From Aureitalea sp. L0-47 (lineage in GTDB: Bacteria > Bacteroidota > Bacteroidia > Flavobacteriales > Flavobacteriaceae), in contig NZ_JAFMTQ010000002.1 of assembly GCF_026126405.1 (NCBI RefSeq), positions 229,880 through 293,879 on the forward strand: 64,000 nt of DNA, given 5' to 3'. The position numbers and the translations under genes were made by a program. Positions 44,284 through 52,398 of the stretch are shown piece by piece. The notes under the pieces are model-generated. The model had not been told where the DNA came from, did not search any database, and saw nothing but the letters and a program-made list of their open reading frames with translations. Numbering within the stretch: position 1 is the stretch's first letter; every line of letters starts with the position of its first letter.

Positions 44284-44740
44284 GGCTAACCGTTTCGGAA
44301 CGCATATCCTTTTTTTCCAGCGTCCTGAAATCTGTTGTCTTTGGCATGCTGTGCATTTTGGATAGTAATTCTTCTGGTAAGGATATGAGCTTCCTGGTTT
44401 TTAGGTCTATCCATCCTCCCTTCATATCGCATGCCGCAATATTATCACCTTTATCATTGTAAAAGTTGTGAAGAAACTGGAAGAACATACCGTCTTCGCT
44501 TGCGCCGGCCAATTCAAAACTCACTTTGACTTTCCCATGTAGAGCTTCTTTAAAATAGTAGATATGCTCATAGAAAACCACAGGGCCGATATCGCAATTA
44601 ACTAATGTATTATGATCTATACCATGATGCATCAGGGCGCTCATTCGGGTATGACTCATGTAGTTAACATAGGAAGAATTTGCCAGGTGCCTGTTGGCAT
44701 CCAGGTCGTTCCATCGTATCTCAAATTCTTTCAAGTACAT
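44264..44740 (-). CDS. Acyl-CoA thioesterase (4HBT hotdog family)
   Basis: A 158-residue hotdog-fold thioesterase. RWNDLDANRHLANSSYVNYM is the 4HBT active-site segment with the catalytic aspartate in the NDLDANRH part; GKVKVSFELAGASEDGMFFQF and a long C-terminal tail follow. It hydrolyses acyl-CoA thioesters in the cytoplasm. It overlaps the alpha/beta-hydrolase gene by 20 bases, so both are translated from one message controlled by the palindrome at 45595-45612. Confidence 0.88.
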   Translation of the reverse strand: MYLKEFEIRWNDLDANRHLANSSYVNYMSHTRMSALMHHGIDHNTLVNCDIGPVVFYEHIYYFKEALHGKVKVSFELAGASEDGMFFQFLHNFYNDKGDNIAACDMKGGWIDLKTRKLISLPEELLSKMHSMPKTTDFRTLEKKDMRSETVSPKPLKS

Positions 44741-45587
44741 GGGTATTCTTTTTTGTTTTTTCTGAAATGAAATTAGTAACCGCCTCCAGGACGATTGGCC
44801 CTTTTAAAGTGTGGTCATGCTTAGTAGTGAACAAGGTTTGTATGTAGTCCCTTCCTGAAACTGCCTCTTTGATGGGTTCCAGGGGCGTGACTTCATCCGA
44901 TTCTTCGTGTATCACCAGCACCGGTTTGTTTAGTTGTTTGAAGAAATTGGACATATTAATCTCCTGGTTAGGAATTTTCAATACCTCATCCGTTTTTATC
45001 TTGAGATTCCGAATCATCTTTTCTGAAAGACCCAGGATGTCTTTCGCATACTCGTATACTATCTCAATCCCTGAAGGAGAGCCCAAAACTACATAGCTAC
45101 CCACACCTGCCGAAGACTTGTACAGGTATTGATAGGCCGCTGTGAGATTGCCCATGGAGTGACTCACCAGTACGTCGATGTTGCCTGTTACTTCGAGGGT
45201 GGCTTCGTAAGCTTCCCTGTATATCTCCAGGTTAAAATAATTCCCCTCGGAAACACCATGAGCAGGTGCATCCAGTGCGAAGCAAGTATATTCAGATGCG
45301 TCCAAAGCGTTGATATAATCCATCCATCGCTGTGAATTACTCATCCAACCATGCATAAAAAGTATCTTTTTCGGGCCACTTCCCCAGCGATGAAGAGCCG
45401 TTTTGTTACCAGCTACTCGCAACCAATGCGTTTCACCCGCACTAAAGAACAACAGTCCTTCCTCACTAACAGCTACCCTTTTTATCCTGCTGAGAAGATT
45501 AAAAGCGGTATTTCGAGTCAATCCTGGGAATAAAGGGGTAAGTAGGTTCAAAGAACCTCCGATCAATTTGGGTATTAATTTCTTCAT
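44721..45587 (-). CDS. Alpha/beta-hydrolase
   Basis: A 288-residue alpha/beta-hydrolase. The oxyanion segment ILFMHGWMSNSQRWMDYINAL, FALDAPAHGVSEGN, the nucleophile elbow SHSMGN and a final H in FTTKHDHTLKG are visible. The substrate is unknown; the thioesterase partner suggests an acyl or ester substrate. First gene of the pair; the start ATG lies 8 bases beyond the operator-like palindrome. Confidence 0.85.
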   Translation of the reverse strand: MKKLIPKLIGGSLNLLTPLFPGLTRNTAFNLLSRIKRVAVSEEGLLFFSAGETHWLRVAGNKTALHRWGSGPKKILFMHGWMSNSQRWMDYINALDASEYTCFALDAPAHGVSEGNYFNLEIYREAYEATLEVTGNIDVLVSHSMGNLTAAYQYLYKSSAGVGSYVVLGSPSGIEIVYEYAKDILGLSEKMIRNLKIKTDEVLKIPNQEINMSNFFKQLNKPVLVIHEESDEVTPLEPIKEAVSGRDYIQTLFTTKHDHTLKGPIVLEAVTNFISEKTKKNTHVLERI

Positions 45588-45594
45588 AGACTTA

Positions 45595-45612
45595 AGATAC
45601 CTATCGGTATCA
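45595..45612. promoter_or_regulatory. TetR operator candidate before the hydrolase-thioesterase pair
   Basis: AGATACC-TATC-GGTATCA: perfect GATACC/GGTATC arms with a 4-base spacer, starting 8 bases upstream of the hydrolase ATG. Same arms, spacer length and distance to ATG as the palindrome before the tetR gene at 46228-46245. Confidence 0.7.
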
Positions 45613-45629
45613 ATAACTTTAAATTTTTT

Positions 45630-46220
45630 TTAAACAGACAATTCTTCCACCAGTTTTCTAAGGTGATCGTTGGTATGCCTGATCGCATTTTTATTTCGTT
45701 CCAATTTACTCATCATGATCCCTCCTTCGAGGGTAGCAATAAATATCGTGCAGTAATAAGGGATGTCCACATCGGGGTGAACCTGGTGGTTCTTGATCCC
45801 ATTTTCTATAAGCTTGGCAACTGCCGACCTCAACTGAGCCAGCATATTGTATGCTTGTTGACGGAGCACCGGGTTAGAATCGTCAGACTCCACCGCGGCA
45901 TTCATTAAAGGGCAACCCCCTTTATACTGCGGTTCGTCCATGTAATTCTCAAAGAAAGAAAAAATTGCTTCGAACTTAGTTTTGAAAGTCTTAGCCTCCT
46001 TTATAGATACGCTTATCTCTTCAAACATTAACTTGGACAAACGCCTTAAGGCGTGTTGTTCCAGATCCTGTTTATTCTCAAAATGACGATAGATAGCTCC
46101 TTTTGTGTAGCCGGTTGCCCTGGTAATATCGCTTATGGATGTAGCTTTATATCCTTGTGTATTGAAGAGATCCGCGCTTTCGCGTATGATGGTGTTTCTT
46201 GTTGCTTCTGCATCTCGCAT
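45630..46220 (-). CDS. TetR/AcrR family transcriptional regulator
   Basis: A 196-residue TetR-type repressor. The DNA-binding helix-turn-helix (FNTQGYKATSISDITRATGY, TKGAIYRHFENKQDLEQH) occupies about residues 18-60, and the remainder is the helical ligand-binding domain (AcrR-C-type, FEAIFSFFENYMDEPQYKGGCPL). It is followed on the same strand by the hydrolase-thioesterase pair, but that pair has its own palindrome. The shared palindrome makes this its likely regulator as well as its own. Confidence 0.94.
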   Translation of the reverse strand: MRDAEATRNTIIRESADLFNTQGYKATSISDITRATGYTKGAIYRHFENKQDLEQHALRRLSKLMFEEISVSIKEAKTFKTKFEAIFSFFENYMDEPQYKGGCPLMNAAVESDDSNPVLRQQAYNMLAQLRSAVAKLIENGIKNHQVHPDVDIPYYCTIFIATLEGGIMMSKLERNKNAIRHTNDHLRKLVEELSV

Positions 46221-46224
46221 GGCA

Positions 46225-46256
46225 CAAAGATACCGTTTGGTATCTAAATAACCAAA
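46225..46256 (-). promoter_or_regulatory. tetR promoter overlapping its palindrome
   Basis: On the minus strand TTTG (plus 46253-46256), 20 bases, then TATCTTTG (46225-46232), an exact -7 match just 4 bases before the ATG. The palindrome 46228-46245 covers most of the -7 box, so bound repressor would exclude RNA polymerase. Transcription would begin close to or at the start codon. Confidence 0.65.
46228..46245. promoter_or_regulatory. TetR operator candidate before the tetR gene
   Basis: AGATACC-GTTT-GGTATCT, a perfect 7-base inverted repeat with a 4-base spacer, beginning 8 bases upstream of the tetR ATG. Matches the 45595-45612 palindrome in arms, spacing and distance to ATG. Confidence 0.7.
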
Positions 46257-46347
46257 CTGATTGGTAATTTCAATCTACCCAGATAATTATTATATATTTA
46301 TCTCGAAAATATCCTGCTAACTCAGGTCAACAAAAGACTTAGTATCA

Positions 46348-47310
46348 ATGCCAATAGTTTCCTCAACTTATCAACCTCCTGGAGCCTTCCGAAACGGGCA
46401 TTTTTCTACCATTTATTCAGCTAAACTCAGGGTTTCGCCAAAATTAGCGCAAACTAGAGAACGGTTGGAACTTTCTGACGGGGACTTTATCGATCTGGAC
46501 CTGTCTTTTTCAGAAAAAGAAACTAATAAGATCGCTGTATTACTTCACGGGCTAGAGGGAAATGCACAACGCACCTATATTAAAGGACAGGGCAAGGTGC
46601 TGGTTGAAGATGGCTGGGATATTTGCGCGGTGAATTATCGCGGCTGCAGTGGCGAACCCAACAGGAAATACCTTTCCTATAATTCAGGAAAAACAGACGA
46701 TCTGGAAATTGTGATCGACCACCTGCTCGAAAAAGACAGCTACCAGAAAATTGTTTTGATCGGATTCAGCCTGGGGGGCAACTTATTACTGAAATACCTG
46801 GGAGAGCGTACCCACCTGCCTGCTCAAATTAAATGTGGAATTGCGGTTTCTGCACCTCTGAGCTTAAAAGGTTCCCTGGATTCCCTCAATAAACCACTTA
46901 ATTGGCCCTACAGAACTCATTTTTTAATCGATCTTCGGAAGAAATACAGGCAAAAAACGCTGCTCTTCCCTGAAAAAGCAACTCGGTCCGAGCTGAAGGA
47001 AATAAAATCTCTCTTTGCCTTTGATAATATTTACACTGCACCGGCACATGGATTTAAAGATGCATTGGACTATTACGAGAAGAACAGCAGCTTGCAATTC
47101 CTGGACAAGATATCGACCCCGGTATTTATTTTAAACGCAGAAAACGACAGCTTTCTGAGTGCGCATTGCATTCCCAAAGAACTTGCATCCAATTCAAAAA
47201 ACATCTATCTTGAAGCTTCGAAATACGGCGGACATGTAGGCTTCTACCAACCAGGAAATGTCTACTACAACGAAACCCGTTGCTGGAAATTTCTGAAAGA
47301 AAACATTTAA
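46348..47310 (+). CDS. YheT-family alpha/beta-hydrolase
   Basis: A 320-residue protein of the YheT (UPF0017) hydrolase family: PPGAFRNGHFSTIYSAKLR start, LLHGLEGNAQRTYIKGQGK oxyanion segment, AVNYRGCSGEPN, nucleophile elbow GFSLGGN and the terminal histidine in YGGHVGFYQPG. Likely cytoplasmic esterase/lipase-type activity. Divergent from tetR; a separate regulator site for it was not seen. It is followed 10 bases later by the azurin gene, probably co-transcribed. Confidence 0.9.
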   Translation: MPIVSSTYQPPGAFRNGHFSTIYSAKLRVSPKLAQTRERLELSDGDFIDLDLSFSEKETNKIAVLLHGLEGNAQRTYIKGQGKVLVEDGWDICAVNYRGCSGEPNRKYLSYNSGKTDDLEIVIDHLLEKDSYQKIVLIGFSLGGNLLLKYLGERTHLPAQIKCGIAVSAPLSLKGSLDSLNKPLNWPYRTHFLIDLRKKYRQKTLLFPEKATRSELKEIKSLFAFDNIYTAPAHGFKDALDYYEKNSSLQFLDKISTPVFILNAENDSFLSAHCIPKELASNSKNIYLEASKYGGHVGFYQPGNVYYNETRCWKFLKENI

Positions 47311-47320
47311 ATCTTAAAAC

Positions 47321-47833
47321 ATGAAAATATTGCGTTATAGCCTCTTTGCAATCATGATCGCCCTTGTTTATAATTGCGGAGGAGAAAAAGAAAAGAAAGA
47401 AGAAAAAGAACAGATCAAAATCGGCACTAAGAAAGAAAAGGCAGAAAAGGACAATAAGGTAGCAACTATTGGTCTTACCGGTGACGACATGATGCAATAC
47501 AACATCAAGGAGATGAAAGTAAAAGCTGGTCAGGAAATCACCATAAACCTAAGACACATTGGCAAAATGGACATCAAAGTGATGGGGCATAATTTTGTGC
47601 TGCTGAAGCAAGGTGTTTCCATTCCGGAGTTCTCCATAAAAGCGGCAGAAGCCGGAGAAGCCTCAGACTGGATTCCCGACAATGGCGAAGATGTGATCGT
47701 TCATACAAAAATGATAGGGGGAGGACAGTCTACTTCCATAACTTTTACCGCTCCTGAAGCCGGCACCTACGACTACATTTGTAGCTTCCCGGGTCACTCC
47801 GCTTTAATGAAAGGCAAGCTTATTGTTGAATAG
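47321..47833 (+). CDS. Azurin-type blue copper lipoprotein
   Basis: A 170-residue protein: lipoprotein-like signal (Cys near residue 19 in VYNCGGE), a highly charged Lys/Glu linker (residues 21-46), then a cupredoxin domain. The type 1 copper ligands have canonical azurin spacing: H90 in MGHNF, C154, H159 and M163 in ICSFPGHSALMKG. It passes single electrons in the periplasm or at the outer membrane. It is convergent with the sugar-oxidation operon (4-base gap). Confidence 0.93.
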   Translation: MKILRYSLFAIMIALVYNCGGEKEKKEEKEQIKIGTKKEKAEKDNKVATIGLTGDDMMQYNIKEMKVKAGQEITINLRHIGKMDIKVMGHNFVLLKQGVSIPEFSIKAAEAGEASDWIPDNGEDVIVHTKMIGGGQSTSITFTAPEAGTYDYICSFPGHSALMKGKLIVE

Positions 47834-47837
47834 GCCT

Positions 47838-48764
47838 TTAGACAAAATTGTCAACTTCTTTATAAGCATCAATCACCCGCTGTTCGCCGGGCTTACCATC
47901 CTGTGAATTTCCGTGTTCCATGCCAAGTATTCCTTTGAATCCCCGGCTATGGATATACTGGAAGATATTTTTGTAATTGATCTCACCCGTGGTGGGTTCG
48001 TTGCGTCCGGGATTATCCCCGATCTGGAAATACCCTATTTCGTCCCAGCAGGCCTCAATATTGGGTATTAAATTTCCCTCCTGGATTTGCTGGTGGTAGA
48101 TATCGAACAGTATTTTACAGGACGGGCTATTCACAGCCTTGCAGATCTCATACGCCTGTGGTGATTCTGTTAGAAATAAGCCCGGATGATCCCTGAAATT
48201 CAGTGGCTCCAATACCATTACAATTCCGTGCGGCTCAAGAATTGCACTGGCTTGTTTCAGCGTTTCGATTACATTTGCCATCTGGTAGTTCATATTCATA
48301 CGCAGATCCACATGCCCGGGGACCACCGTCATCCACTTTGCATTTACCCGTTTTGCTACTTCAACCGAATTTTTTATTTCTGAAAGGAATTCGTCACGCC
48401 ATTCCTTTTTTCCACTGGCCAGGTTGGGTTCTTTCCAGTAGATATTGTGAGCCACAAATACTCCCATTTCGATCCCGAGTCGTTCCATGGCCGAGGCCAT
48501 ACGCTTTTGCTCGATCAGGGGTCGGTTTTTCATTTCATTATCCTCAAAAGCCGTGAACCCCTGCTCGGCCATAAACTCCAGCTGACTAACAACATCACTG
48601 TCCGCATGGGACTCGAACATCCCTATATGAGGAGCATATTTAAGATTGAAGCTATGCTTACTCTTAAAAAAGTCCATTGACATTTCCGATGCCAGCACAG
48701 TGCCACCAAATGAAAAAAGGGAACCCGCCAGGGCTCCCTTCTTTATAAATGATCTTCTTTTCAT
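47838..48764 (-). CDS. Exported hydroxypyruvate-isomerase-like TIM-barrel protein
   Basis: A 308-residue xylose-isomerase-like TIM-barrel with a Tat-type signal (MKRRSFIKKGALAGSLFSFGG). Family segments: FMAEQGFTAFEDNEM, VVPGHVDLRMNM, VMVLEPLNFRDHPG (metal ligand Glu), FDIYHQQIQEG and GILGMEHGNS. Members isomerise or epimerise sugars or keto-acids with divalent metal. It is the third gene of the minus-strand sugar-oxidation operon, 9 bases after the gluconate-dehydrogenase-subunit-3-like gene. Confidence 0.88.
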   Translation of the reverse strand: MKRRSFIKKGALAGSLFSFGGTVLASEMSMDFFKSKHSFNLKYAPHIGMFESHADSDVVSQLEFMAEQGFTAFEDNEMKNRPLIEQKRMASAMERLGIEMGVFVAHNIYWKEPNLASGKKEWRDEFLSEIKNSVEVAKRVNAKWMTVVPGHVDLRMNMNYQMANVIETLKQASAILEPHGIVMVLEPLNFRDHPGLFLTESPQAYEICKAVNSPSCKILFDIYHQQIQEGNLIPNIEACWDEIGYFQIGDNPGRNEPTTGEINYKNIFQYIHSRGFKGILGMEHGNSQDGKPGEQRVIDAYKEVDNFV

Positions 48765-48773
48765 ACCAATTGA

Positions 48774-49448
48774 TTATAAGGCCATGGCATTTCCATTTCC
48801 CGCTTCGCTGAGTGGAATACACCCCTTTTGTTGACCGGGTACCGGATCGTACCATAATACGTTCTTACCTATCTGCTCACTGGATTTCCAGGCCCAGATA
48901 GTCATGCCGCGAATACCTGAAAGTAAGCCAAAAATAGCCACTTCCTTTGCCGGAGTTGCGGTTTTGTCCGACTCATATACTTCAAAAAATTCGTTTAAGG
49001 CCAAATAGTGCTGCGTCTGTGTTTCCTTATCGATTGTAAGGTGTTTAGATAGCATTTGGTCGAACTCTTCGGAAGTACCATCTGCAAGTTCTTTGCTGAA
49101 TGTGGCCGTGTATTCTTCACCGAACATTTTAAAGAACATTTTGATATGGTCCTGTAAGGGTTCATATCGTTCTTCCCAAATCTCTCCCTGAACCGTCGGG
49201 GTGATCTCTTTCCAGTAAGCGTCTATGAACTTATGGGCGCCAACGGCTACTGCTCCGGGAACAGTTTCATCAGCAGGAATAATAAGGTCTACCATTTGTT
49301 TAAGCGCGTGTCCTTCAGCGGGTGAAACAAAGACAGGCACGAATGAAGGTTCACTCTCGCAACTTTGTAACAAACTAATCACTGTAGGAGTAGCTACTAC
49401 CGCACCGGCTCCCAATCCAATATTTCGTAAGGCTTGTCTTCTATCCAT
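48774..49448 (-). CDS. Gluconate 2-dehydrogenase subunit 3 family protein
   Basis: A 224-residue protein with a twin-arginine start (MDRRQALRNIGLGAGAVVA) and a lipobox-like LLQSC, so probably a Tat-exported lipoprotein. The body matches the small subunit of GMC-type sugar dehydrogenases (HALKQMVDLIIPADETVPGA, HKFIDAYWKEITPTVQGEIW, IRGMTIWAWKSSEQIGKNVLWYDPVPG). The small subunit carries no cofactor and is needed to export and stabilise the flavoprotein encoded just upstream; their genes overlap by 1 base. Confidence 0.93.
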   Translation of the reverse strand: MDRRQALRNIGLGAGAVVATPTVISLLQSCESEPSFVPVFVSPAEGHALKQMVDLIIPADETVPGAVAVGAHKFIDAYWKEITPTVQGEIWEERYEPLQDHIKMFFKMFGEEYTATFSKELADGTSEEFDQMLSKHLTIDKETQTQHYLALNEFFEVYESDKTATPAKEVAIFGLLSGIRGMTIWAWKSSEQIGKNVLWYDPVPGQQKGCIPLSEAGNGNAMAL

Positions 49449-51145
49449 TATGCTTCTTTTTTAAGTTGTTGAGCGGCATGATTCGCAGCCCTGGCGCTGA
49501 ATGCCATATAAGATAATGATGGGTTTACACAACTGGCGGAGGTCATAAAGGCCCCATCGGTGACATACACATTAGGTACGGCATGCAGTTGGTTGTGTTT
49601 ATTACACACTGATGTCTTCGGGTCACGACCCATTCTGGCTGTTCCCATTTCGTGGATTCCCAGTCCGGGCGCTCCGGGATCGTCCCATGCCTCAACATCA
49701 TCATACCCGGCTTTTGTAAGCATGTCTACTGCTTGTGCAACCATGTCCTTCCTCATTTCATACTCGTTTTCCTTCCACTCAACGTCGAAGGTCACTGTGG
49801 GTAAGCCCCATTGATCGAGGTTGTCATAATCCAATTCCATTTTATTTTCGTGATAAGGAAGGCACTCGCCAAATCCCGTCAATATGAAACGCCATTCGCC
49901 CGGTTTGGTAACTGCATCCTTCAGGTCCTTCCCATAGGCAAGTTCGGCTACAACCTCTTCATAGTTGCTTCGGCTTGCGCCACCCTGGTATCCATATCCT
50001 CGGGTGAAGTTGGGTTGGTCCGTTTTGCCTCCAATATTTCTGAAACGAGGAATATATATTCCATTCGGTCTTCTTCCTTTATAATATTTGTCTTCGAAAC
50101 CAGGTACTTTTGCCCGGGCACCCGCTTTGAAGTGATGGTCCATGATATTATGTCCTAATTCACCGCTGTCGTTACCCATTCCGTTTGGAAATCGCTCACT
50201 CTTGGATTGCATCAGTATTGATGCTGTTGCTATGGCTGAAGCACACAAGAAAATCACTTTTGCTTCGAACACCATCTCTTCTTTGGACTCCGCATCGATC
50301 ACTCGGACCCCACTGGCTTTCCCACTAGTCTGGTCGTAGAGCACTTCAGCAACAATGGAGTGAGGACGAATAGTAAGATTTCCTGTGCGTTCAGCCGCAG
50401 GCAATGTAGATGAATTACTACTGAAATATCCTCCGAACGGACACCCTCGCATACAGCGGTTTCGGAACTGGCAATTGGCACGTCCCTCGAAAGTCTGTGT
50501 TCCTGTAATATGGGCCGCACGACCAATGGTCATAACTCTACCATCGTCATAATTCTCAGCTATCTTCGCTTTAAGGTCTTCTTCCGCACAATTAAGTTCC
50601 ATAGGAGGGCAGAACTTTCCGTCTGGCAGTTGCTCCAACCCAAGGTTTTCGCCACTTACGCCAATAAACTCTTCAACCTTGTCGTACCACGGTTCGATAT
50701 CTTTATAACGAACCGGCCAATCCACGGCGACTCCTTCTTTTTTATTCGCTTCGAAATCGAAATCACACAATCTGTAGCTCTGTCTTCCCCAAACCAGGGA
50801 TCGGCCTCCCACGTGATACCCCCGCAGCCAGTCGAAACGTTTCTTCTCGTTATAAGGGTGTTCGAGGTCATTCACAAAGAAATGCCTTCGGGCTTCTTGA
50901 GTGGTATATCCCGATCGTGCTTGTTTTAATTGTTTATCCCTTTCTGATTTGGGTAGTTGCCCTTTGTATTCAAATTCCCAGGGATCCATATTCATCGTAT
51001 GGTAATCCTTGATGTGCTCGACCATTCTACCCCGTTCAAGAACCAGAGTTTTCAAACCGTTTTCACACAATTCTTTGGCGGCCCACCCGCCGCTGATACC
51101 AGAGCCTACAACTATGGCATCGTACATTTCGTTAGGGTTAATCAT
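49448..51145 (-). CDS. GMC family oxidoreductase (sugar/glycoside dehydrogenase flavoprotein)
   Basis: A 565-residue GMC oxidoreductase. FAD-binding AIVVGSGISGGWAAKELCENG lies near residue 10; GYHVGGRSLVWGRQSYR, CMRGCPFGGYFSS and the C-terminal HEMGTARMGRDPKTSVCNKHNQ plus YVTDGAFMTSASCVNPSLSYM follow. With its subunit-3 partner it resembles periplasmic glucoside-3-dehydrogenase/LacA-type enzymes that oxidise C3 of a sugar to a ketone. No c-type cytochrome subunit is encoded nearby. Its promoter region is shared with the divergent plus-strand operon. Confidence 0.93.
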   Translation of the reverse strand: MINPNEMYDAIVVGSGISGGWAAKELCENGLKTLVLERGRMVEHIKDYHTMNMDPWEFEYKGQLPKSERDKQLKQARSGYTTQEARRHFFVNDLEHPYNEKKRFDWLRGYHVGGRSLVWGRQSYRLCDFDFEANKKEGVAVDWPVRYKDIEPWYDKVEEFIGVSGENLGLEQLPDGKFCPPMELNCAEEDLKAKIAENYDDGRVMTIGRAAHITGTQTFEGRANCQFRNRCMRGCPFGGYFSSNSSTLPAAERTGNLTIRPHSIVAEVLYDQTSGKASGVRVIDAESKEEMVFEAKVIFLCASAIATASILMQSKSERFPNGMGNDSGELGHNIMDHHFKAGARAKVPGFEDKYYKGRRPNGIYIPRFRNIGGKTDQPNFTRGYGYQGGASRSNYEEVVAELAYGKDLKDAVTKPGEWRFILTGFGECLPYHENKMELDYDNLDQWGLPTVTFDVEWKENEYEMRKDMVAQAVDMLTKAGYDDVEAWDDPGAPGLGIHEMGTARMGRDPKTSVCNKHNQLHAVPNVYVTDGAFMTSASCVNPSLSYMAFSARAANHAAQQLKKEA

Positions 51146-51182
51146 TTCGAAGTGTTTGGTTTATGCTATTAAATCCGATTCC

Positions 51183-51190
51183 TAAAGTTA
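51183..51190 (-). promoter_or_regulatory. Candidate -7 element for the GMC operon
   Basis: The minus strand reads TAACTTTA, one mismatch to TAnnTTTG, 37 bases before the ATG. No clear -33. Confidence 0.35.
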
Positions 51191-51295
51191 GCACTCAAGA
51201 ACCAGATAACTTTCGTTAGTTAAAAGAGCTACTCAAGGTCCTGTTTTTTTGTTGATTTTACAAAATTCTTGAAGTTAAAAAAGATTATGATTAGC

Positions 51296-51309
51296 CGAAA
51301 ACGTTTTCG
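51296..51309. promoter_or_regulatory. CGAAAACGTTTTCG palindrome between the divergent sugar operons
   Basis: A perfect 14-base palindrome with a central CG, typical of operators of LacI-family repressors. It lies about midway in the 277-base divergent region, 151 bases before one ATG and 114 before the other. Its 12-base core is repeated at the gdhA leader (40026-40037). Confidence 0.7.
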
Positions 51310-51422
51310 ATTGTAAAATATGTAACACATCAGACATTATTATTCGATTCTTTCAAAAAAAAACTAACTTGGAACTTCTTAGAAAAACCAACATAAAACC
51401 TGCATTTTAAAATTTACTTTCG

Positions 51423-52391
51423 ATGAATAAATCAATCTTCTTTGTTCTCCTGTTTTCTATTGTAGCATCCTGTAAGGAAAAGGAACCAAAAGATGAAGTG
51501 TCGGAACCCATAGCCGAGACGACTTCAGAAAAAGAAACTGCTTACGAACCAAAATTGTCACTAGCCCAGTGGTCACTACATCACAGGTACGAGGCAGAAG
51601 ACGCCAACCCATTTAATTTCTCAAAAGATGCAAAGGAACTAGGATTTGACGCCGTAGAGTACGTGAGTCAATTGTACGATAAGCAGGTTGAATCTCTTGG
51701 TTTTGAGACGGTTATTGATTCCTTAAAAGCTGAAAACCAAAGACATGGTGTTGCCTGTGTCCTTATTATGGTGGATGGAGAAGGGGATCTTGCAGATCCT
51801 GATGAAGAGGCCAGGAATCTGGCCGTGGAAAATCATAAGAAGTGGATTGATGCCGCTTCTAAACTTGGTGGACACTCGATTCGCGTGAATACCTTCGGAA
51901 CCAACGACCCCGAAGTATGGAGTGAGACAGTAGTGGATGGATTGAAAAAACTCTCTGAATATGCAGCAACAAAAAAGATAAATGTGCTTTGTGAGAATCA
52001 TGGTTGGCTGTCCTCGGATGCCGACAAATTGATGGCAGCCATCGCTGAGGTCAATATGCCGAACTGCGGCACCTTGCCAGATTTTGGGAACTGGTGTATC
52101 AAACGTAAGGACGGCGAACGATGGGGGGAATGCGAAGAAGAGTACCCGGATTACTACAAAGGCATCGAACTGATGATGCCCACTGCCAAAGCAGTTAGTG
52201 CTAAATCTTACAACTTCGATGCAGAAGGCAACGAAACGAAATTAGATTATTACAGAATGATCCAGATCGTCAAAAACGCTGGTTATTCCGGTCATATTGG
52301 AGTGGAATTCGAAGGAAATGAAATGAATGAACCCGAAGGGATCACCGCCACCAAGAAATTAATCGAAAAGGCGGCGGCGGCAACCAAATAA
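51423..52391 (+). CDS. Lipoprotein sugar phosphate isomerase/epimerase (TIM-barrel)
   Basis: A 322-residue TIM-barrel with a lipoprotein signal (VASC at about residue 17, then an acidic/polar linker of about 30 residues). The barrel shows LSLAQWSLHHRYE, ELGFDAVEYVSQLY, VNVLCENHG (metal Glu), CGTLPDFGNW and GHIGVEFEGNEMN. The mature domain faces the periplasm or outside. It is the first gene of the plus-strand operon. A sugar-epimerase or keto-sugar role is likely; the reaction is not assigned. Confidence 0.9.
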   Translation: MNKSIFFVLLFSIVASCKEKEPKDEVSEPIAETTSEKETAYEPKLSLAQWSLHHRYEAEDANPFNFSKDAKELGFDAVEYVSQLYDKQVESLGFETVIDSLKAENQRHGVACVLIMVDGEGDLADPDEEARNLAVENHKKWIDAASKLGGHSIRVNTFGTNDPEVWSETVVDGLKKLSEYAATKKINVLCENHGWLSSDADKLMAAIAEVNMPNCGTLPDFGNWCIKRKDGERWGECEEEYPDYYKGIELMMPTAKAVSAKSYNFDAEGNETKLDYYRMIQIVKNAGYSGHIGVEFEGNEMNEPEGITATKKLIEKAAAATK

Positions 52392-52398
52392 ACAACCC

